Part shown: piece after piece, positions 60,498 to 64,000 of the stretch
How positions within the stretch are numbered: position 1 is the first letter of the stretch
Layout of the letters: the number at the start of each line of letters is the position of its first letter
Source: Arthrobacter sp. SX1312
GTDB taxonomy: Bacteria > Actinomycetota > Actinomycetes > Actinomycetales > Micrococcaceae
DNA: 64,000 nucleotides
Direction: 5' to 3'
Assembly: GCF_002929295.1 (NCBI RefSeq)
Contig: NZ_PJIM01000004.1
Span: forward strand, 30,489-94,488
Made by a program: the position numbers and the translations under genes
Notes under the pieces: model-generated
What the model was told of the DNA's origin: nothing
Databases searched by the model: none
Seen by the model: the letters and a program-made list of their open reading frames with translations, nothing else

Positions 60498-61604
60498 CTA
60501 TCCGGGGTAAGGGTCTGCCACGGCCACGTGGGATCGGGCCGGTTCCGCGGTGGCGTAAAGGGCGTTGAGCTGGCGGTAGAGAATTCGGGCGATGTAGCGC
60601 TTGAGGGATCTGCGGATTTCGCGGCAGCTGCGGCCTTCCTGGGTACGTCTGGCGACGTAGTCCCGGGTGCCGGGGTCGTGGACCATCCGGGTCATAGTGA
60701 TGGTGTGCAAGGCTCGGTTCAGGCGCCTATCACCGCCCCGGTTGAGCCGGTGCCGGAACGTGTTACCGCTTGAGGCTGGCAAAGGGTTCACCCCTGCCAG
60801 TGAGGCGAACGCGGCCTCGCTGCGAACCCTTCCTGGATGCGACCACGCTGTCAGGACGGTGGCGACCGTGACAGCCCCGGCGCCCACCATCTCCAACAGC
60901 GGCGCCGCGGGGCTCTGCTGGATCAGCTCTGTCATGCGCTTCTGATTCGCCGTCAGCTGCGTGGTCACCTCCTGAACGCGGCGCGCCAACCGGACTGCTT
61001 CCTCGCGCGCGATCGATAGTTCAATCTGCTCCTGTCGTTCCCGCCATCTGGTGATCGTGGCGATCTGGGCGGGAACCAGAGGTTTACGAGCATCGATTCC
61101 CAGATCATGTGCCCGGGGTAAGGCGATGAGTGCATTGACATTCACCGTTCGGTCCCGGGTCAACTGATCCCTCGCTGCGCTCAGAATCCTGAGCCCGGCA
61201 CGGGTTCCTTCATCCCGGCGCGGGATTCGAAGCTGAGACTCCTCCAAGGCCAGGACCGCGGTTCCGATAGCTGCGGCGTCCAGCGGATCGGACTTGCCGA
61301 TCCCCCGGCGCCCTCGGGCGTTCATTCGTGGAGCCTCGGCGACGTCATAGCCGGCGTCGGCTACGGCCCTTGCCAGACGTGCCCCGTAAGAGCCGCTACC
61401 CTCGACGGCCCATAGACAGGCCGTATCGCCGTCTGTCCGTCGGCCTACCCAGGCAAGTGCGCGGGAAATCCCTGCCGAGGTGGTCGGGAACTGCTCGCAC
61501 GCGACCGGTCGCTTGGTACTGGCCTCGAGGATGGCGTACGTGTGTGTGCGGGCGTGACAGTCCACGCCGATGACGAATGGGCGGGTCTGCGCAACGATAG
61601 TCAA
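60498..61604 (-). CDS. IS110-family transposase
   Basis: 368 residues from TTG 61604, preferred because AAGGAGG sits nine bases upstream. N-terminal DEDD RuvC-like domain (FVIGVDCHARTHTYAILEAS; LWAVEGSGSYGARLARAVAD; RGIGKSDPLDAAAIG) and C-terminal transposase_20 domain with EMVGAGAVTVATVLTAWSHP and SEAAFASLAGVNPLPASSGN, then the serine-containing RHRLNRGGDRRLNRALHTIT. The stop lies nine bases from the recombinase stop. This family uses a bridge RNA from the element's own end to select targets. Confidence 0.93.
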   Translation of the reverse strand: MTIVAQTRPFVIGVDCHARTHTYAILEASTKRPVACEQFPTTSAGISRALAWVGRRTDGDTACLWAVEGSGSYGARLARAVADAGYDVAEAPRMNARGRRGIGKSDPLDAAAIGTAVLALEESQLRIPRRDEGTRAGLRILSAARDQLTRDRTVNVNALIALPRAHDLGIDARKPLVPAQIATITRWRERQEQIELSIAREEAVRLARRVQEVTTQLTANQKRMTELIQQSPAAPLLEMVGAGAVTVATVLTAWSHPGRVRSEAAFASLAGVNPLPASSGNTFRHRLNRGGDRRLNRALHTITMTRMVHDPGTRDYVARRTQEGRSCREIRRSLKRYIARILYRQLNALYATAEPARSHVAVADPYPG

Positions 61605-61740
61605 TGCGGCCACCCTCCTTCCTATCGAACGGGCAAGACCGGTCGCATGGCGACCGGCACTGACCTGGGAGGAGTCACGTCGAGGCAATACTGTGATGAG
61701 CCACAACCGCAGGGGGTGGGCAAGCTTCTAATCAAGCCAC
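61605..61740 (-). ncRNA. Candidate IS110 bridge RNA region
   Basis: In IS110-group elements the bridge RNA is encoded in the non-coding end ahead of the transposase. Here the stretch carries the perfect hairpin CCGGTCGC-ATG-GCGACCGG (61641-61659) and a second imperfect stem around CCCCTGCGG (61710-61720). The boundary of the element and the two guide loops cannot be set from one copy. Confidence 0.35.
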
Positions 61741-61894
61741 CGTCGTGGGACAGGTCAACGCCGGCCACTCCACCCAGCGCGGACAAGTCGGGGGAAATGC
61801 ACCCTCAATGGGGCCAGTTGTTTTTCGAGTCACGCGCCCGGCAGAACGACCGGCATCAACACTGCCAGCTAGTCCCAGACCAGCCACCGTAAGA

Positions 61895-62170
61895 CTCACA
61901 GTTGTTTTTGCCTGCTGGCGAGCTCGCTCGCTCGTCCCCGACGGAGCAGTGCTCAACGCCGTAGGTGCGAGGGTGCGGCAATCCTGGGAGGAAATAAGCG
62001 ACGCAGGAGCGCCGGACAGAATTGGTGTGCCCGACGCCGGCGGAGCCGGTTGACGCTGTGGAGCGGGGGCATAATCCGAAGGACAGCAGCAAAAACGTCA
62101 GGATCGGGCGCGACGAAGGAGCGCCCGGGCCTCATCAGGCCGGAGCGAAGCGCAGGACCGCTTGAAGAGC
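61895..62170 (-). repeat. Repeated leader element, copy D
   Basis: Closest to copy A, in the same orientation: CCGCTCCACAGCGTCAACCG, GGCGCTCCTGCGTCGCTTAT, GACGAGCGAGCGAGCTCGCC, AGCAGGCAAAAAC. Similarity extends to GGCCGGAGCGAAGCGCAGGA (62140-62159), also in A at 5728-5747. Downstream in sense direction the leader runs into the IS110 end and no gene, so its partner was probably lost. Confidence 0.75.
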
Positions 62171-62180
62171 GTGAAGGTGG

Positions 62181-62894
62181 CTAGTGCTTGGCGGCGACGG
62201 ACGTGGCGGTTGGCTCCTGTGGCTTCCAGACGGGAAGTGCGGCGTCAAGACGCTGCCGGCGATCGGACCTGAGACGGCCTTTTCGTTCCCAGGTTCGCTG
62301 CCGTACAAGCCAAACCGCGAGCCGTTTCTCAGTCGGTCGGCGTATCGGGTCGTACATGGGCAGGCGCCCGTTGGCTTCATAAAACTGACACAGCTCCGTG
62401 AGCCGTCGGCTCCAGTGCTCATCCGGTCGGCCGCGCCGCCGGCCCTTCCACGCGCCGAGCTCGTCGAGGGCGTCGAGTTTGTCCTGAGTGAGGTTCCCAG
62501 CGTCATTCTGCCGGCGCTGGGCCTCGATCCACCGGTAAAGCACCCGGGCTTGGTTGCCGTGATTCTGCGAGGGCAGCATCCCGTGCTCTCTGACGAGCGC
62601 GGCCACGTCGCTGTAGTGCTTCCACCACAACCCTTCCCGGGTCGGCCGACTGAACCGGCCGCTGTGATCAGGTACGGGCTGGTCATGGATCAGTAGGCAC
62701 CGGTCGAACCAGCTGGGGCTGTGCCGGATCTGTCCGGCGATCGCGCGACGCACTCGGGCCTCAGTGACTCTGCACCATGATGCGATGACTTCGGCTGGGA
62801 CTCCGCGGGAGTACATGAGGAGCCATTCCCGCCTGCTCTCGCAGGGTCCCGGAGGGTATTCGTCCTCCTTCCGCAGCAGGTCATCGAACCTCAT
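62181..62894 (-). CDS. Helicase-associated-domain protein, intact
   Basis: 237 residues. N-terminal EWLLMYSRGVPAEVI then ASWCRVTEARVRRAIAGQIR has an HTH-like appearance; repeated PF03457-type units follow (LVREHGMLPSQNHGNQARVL, YRWIEAQRRQNDAGNLTQDK; FYEANGRLPMYDPIRRPTEK, LAVWLVRQRTWERKGRLRSD). It is the full-length paralog that reveals the TAG mutation in 7793-8548. Such domains are usually at the ends of superfamily II helicases; alone, they probably bind DNA. Confidence 0.8.
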   Translation of the reverse strand: MRFDDLLRKEDEYPPGPCESRREWLLMYSRGVPAEVIASWCRVTEARVRRAIAGQIRHSPSWFDRCLLIHDQPVPDHSGRFSRPTREGLWWKHYSDVAALVREHGMLPSQNHGNQARVLYRWIEAQRRQNDAGNLTQDKLDALDELGAWKGRRRGRPDEHWSRRLTELCQFYEANGRLPMYDPIRRPTEKRLAVWLVRQRTWERKGRLRSDRRQRLDAALPVWKPQEPTATSVAAKH

Positions 62895-63040
62895 AGGGCC
62901 TACTCAACCACCGAGACTGCCCGTTTTCTGTACCTTTCGGGGACCTTTGTTCCCGCGCTCGAGCTAGCGGCATGGCGTAGTTGATGGGCTGGGCCGTCCC
63001 AGGCGGAGCGAGGGAATGGTGGTGTGGTGCTGCGGCTTGG

Positions 63041-63691
63041 CTAGTGCTGCATGATGCGGCGTGCCGGTGTGCGGCCGATGCCAGGCAGGAATCGGCCGAC
63101 TTTCGCCGTGTAGGCGGCGTAGGCCTGCTGGTGGATGCGGTTCAAATAGGGCTCTTCGACAACTCTGACTTGGATCTGCACGGCGAGGAACAGGCAAGCC
63201 AGGGCGGACACACTGATCGGGGTGGGGGCCATAAGCGCGATCCCGGTCATGGCCCCAAGCATGGCGGTGAAGATGGGGTTGCGGACCACGGCAAACAGGC
63301 CGGTGGTGACAAGGTCCGTGCGTTCGGTGGCGTCGACGCCGATGCGCCAGGAAGCGCCCATCCCGCTTTGGGCCGCCAGCGTGCCAAGGAATCCGACGAT
63401 AGCGACGACGAACCCGGCCCAGGCGAAACCGGGAAATCGGGGCGGGACGACGACGCCGGCGAGGGTCAAGGCTGGTCCGGCAGCACCGAGGACCATCGCC
63501 ACGATGAATAAGATCCCACCCCACCATTTAATCGACCCGGGTGTTCCGCTGATGCCCTGGAAACCGGTGGTTCCGGTTTTGCGTCGGTGGATCCAGGACC
63601 GGACGCCGAAGGTGGTGATGACACCGACGGCGTAGAGGACCAGCGCGAGCAGCGATGCTGTGTGTACGGACACGATTGGCCTCAATTGCAT
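63041..63691 (-). CDS. Isoprenylcysteine-methyltransferase-like membrane protein
   Basis: 216 residues with five or so hydrophobic helices. The C-terminal half has MGASWRIGVDATERTDLVTT, GLFAVVRNPIF (RNP loop) and VVEEPYLNRIHQQAYAAYTA, VGRFLPG, the ICMT/phospholipid methyltransferase signature. In actinobacteria it is common beside copper-resistance genes. It lies next to the VKOR-like gene in the same direction. Confidence 0.85.
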   Translation of the reverse strand: MQLRPIVSVHTASLLALVLYAVGVITTFGVRSWIHRRKTGTTGFQGISGTPGSIKWWGGILFIVAMVLGAAGPALTLAGVVVPPRFPGFAWAGFVVAIVGFLGTLAAQSGMGASWRIGVDATERTDLVTTGLFAVVRNPIFTAMLGAMTGIALMAPTPISVSALACLFLAVQIQVRVVEEPYLNRIHQQAYAAYTAKVGRFLPGIGRTPARRIMQH

Positions 63692-63746
63692 CGACTGGAA
63701 GGGTTAGACGAGTTCTGCAGGATTGCCTGAGCCGTTGTCAGCGGCC

Positions 63747-64000
63747 TCAGGTGAAGACGTGGAGGAAGCGGAAGAACACGGACGCTGCGACGGCGATCCA
63801 GGTCAGGACGATGATCGGTCCGACCCATGCTGCGAGTCCGCGGGTGAGGGCGGCGGGTGCGGGGATGATGCCGTGGACCATGTTGCGGACGGAGGTGAGG
63901 ATGAACAGGGGGATCATCGCCGCCCACACGACCATGCAGTAGAGGCAGAGGATGTAGATGTCGAACAGGGCCTGGCTCCACAGCCAGGCCGCGAACACCG
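63747..64000 (-). CDS. VKOR-family protein, C-terminal part (continues outside)
   Basis: 84 codons, open to the right edge. LWSQALFDIYILCLYCMVVW, with the active-site CxxC (CLYC) in a helix, then AAMIPLFILTSVRN, matches the last two transmembrane helices of vitamin K epoxide reductase homologs, which supply disulphide-forming power outside the membrane. Followed by the ICMT-like gene. Start not in the window. Confidence 0.85.
   Translation of the reverse strand, partial: VFAAWLWSQALFDIYILCLYCMVVWAAMIPLFILTSVRNMVHGIIPAPAALTRGLAAWVGPIIVLTWIAVAASVFFRFLHVFT

Overview
The window is high-GC (roughly 60-65 percent by eye) actinobacterial DNA. It reads as a conjugative plasmid, or a plasmid-derived integrative region, of a Micrococcales bacterium (Arthrobacter/Micrococcaceae-like; genus inferred only from gene types). 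Support comes from two Lsr2 xenogeneic silencers, a primase-polymerase type replication protein, a ParA/partner pair with centromere-like repeats, an actinobacterial type IV secretion operon (SCO6880-type protein, VirB4- and VirD4-type ATPases, DUF4913) and a 1,603-residue MobF relaxase-helicase. No rRNA, tRNA or CRISPR array was seen.

Layout. 0-2 kb: end of a metal-resistance type module (DUF305, BNR-like lipoprotein), then an IS481 remnant. 2.6-11.6 kb: a PEP mutase/isocitrate lyase-family enzyme, two Lsr2 genes in inverted orientation around a ParB-like gene and many small hypothetical genes, two of them broken by single stop codons. 12-17.4 kb: partition and replication core (ParA, partner, repeated TAACAGACT sites, 7-bp tandem repeat, Rep). 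17.7-33.2 kb: regulators and a tightly coupled transfer operon. 33-44 kb: cargo and scars: repeated leader, hydrolase, beta-lactamase-fold protein with three tandem operators, oxidoreductase/MFS operon divergent from a CGNR regulator, orphan immunity-like genes, and an IS21 scar that has decapitated a deaminase. 44.5-50 kb: a visibly lower-GC defence island with a TIR protein, a DUF1016 PD-(D/E)xK nuclease, a TIR-like nucleotide-binding protein and a fused PARIS-like ATPase-TOPRIM protein. 50-57 kb: relaxase, an origin-like intergenic region and a ParB-tail paralog. 57.4-59.7 kb: a Pycsar anti-phage operon with two tandem cyclases and one membrane effector, bounded by direct repeats and next to a serine recombinase. 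60.5-62.9 kb: an IS110-type element and a helicase-associated-domain protein. 63-64 kb: isoprenylcysteine-methyltransferase-like and VKOR-like genes, probably the other side of the metal-resistance module.

Most notable: the Pycsar operon with two non-identical cyclases, the second lacking the conserved transition-state Asn, as if the active enzyme were a heterodimer; the direct repeats around that operon; a 27-bp palindrome found both inside and just behind the DUF1016 nuclease gene; a leader element of about 230-390 bp present four times, two copies preceding paralogous genes; and shared or tandem operator sets in the cargo region.
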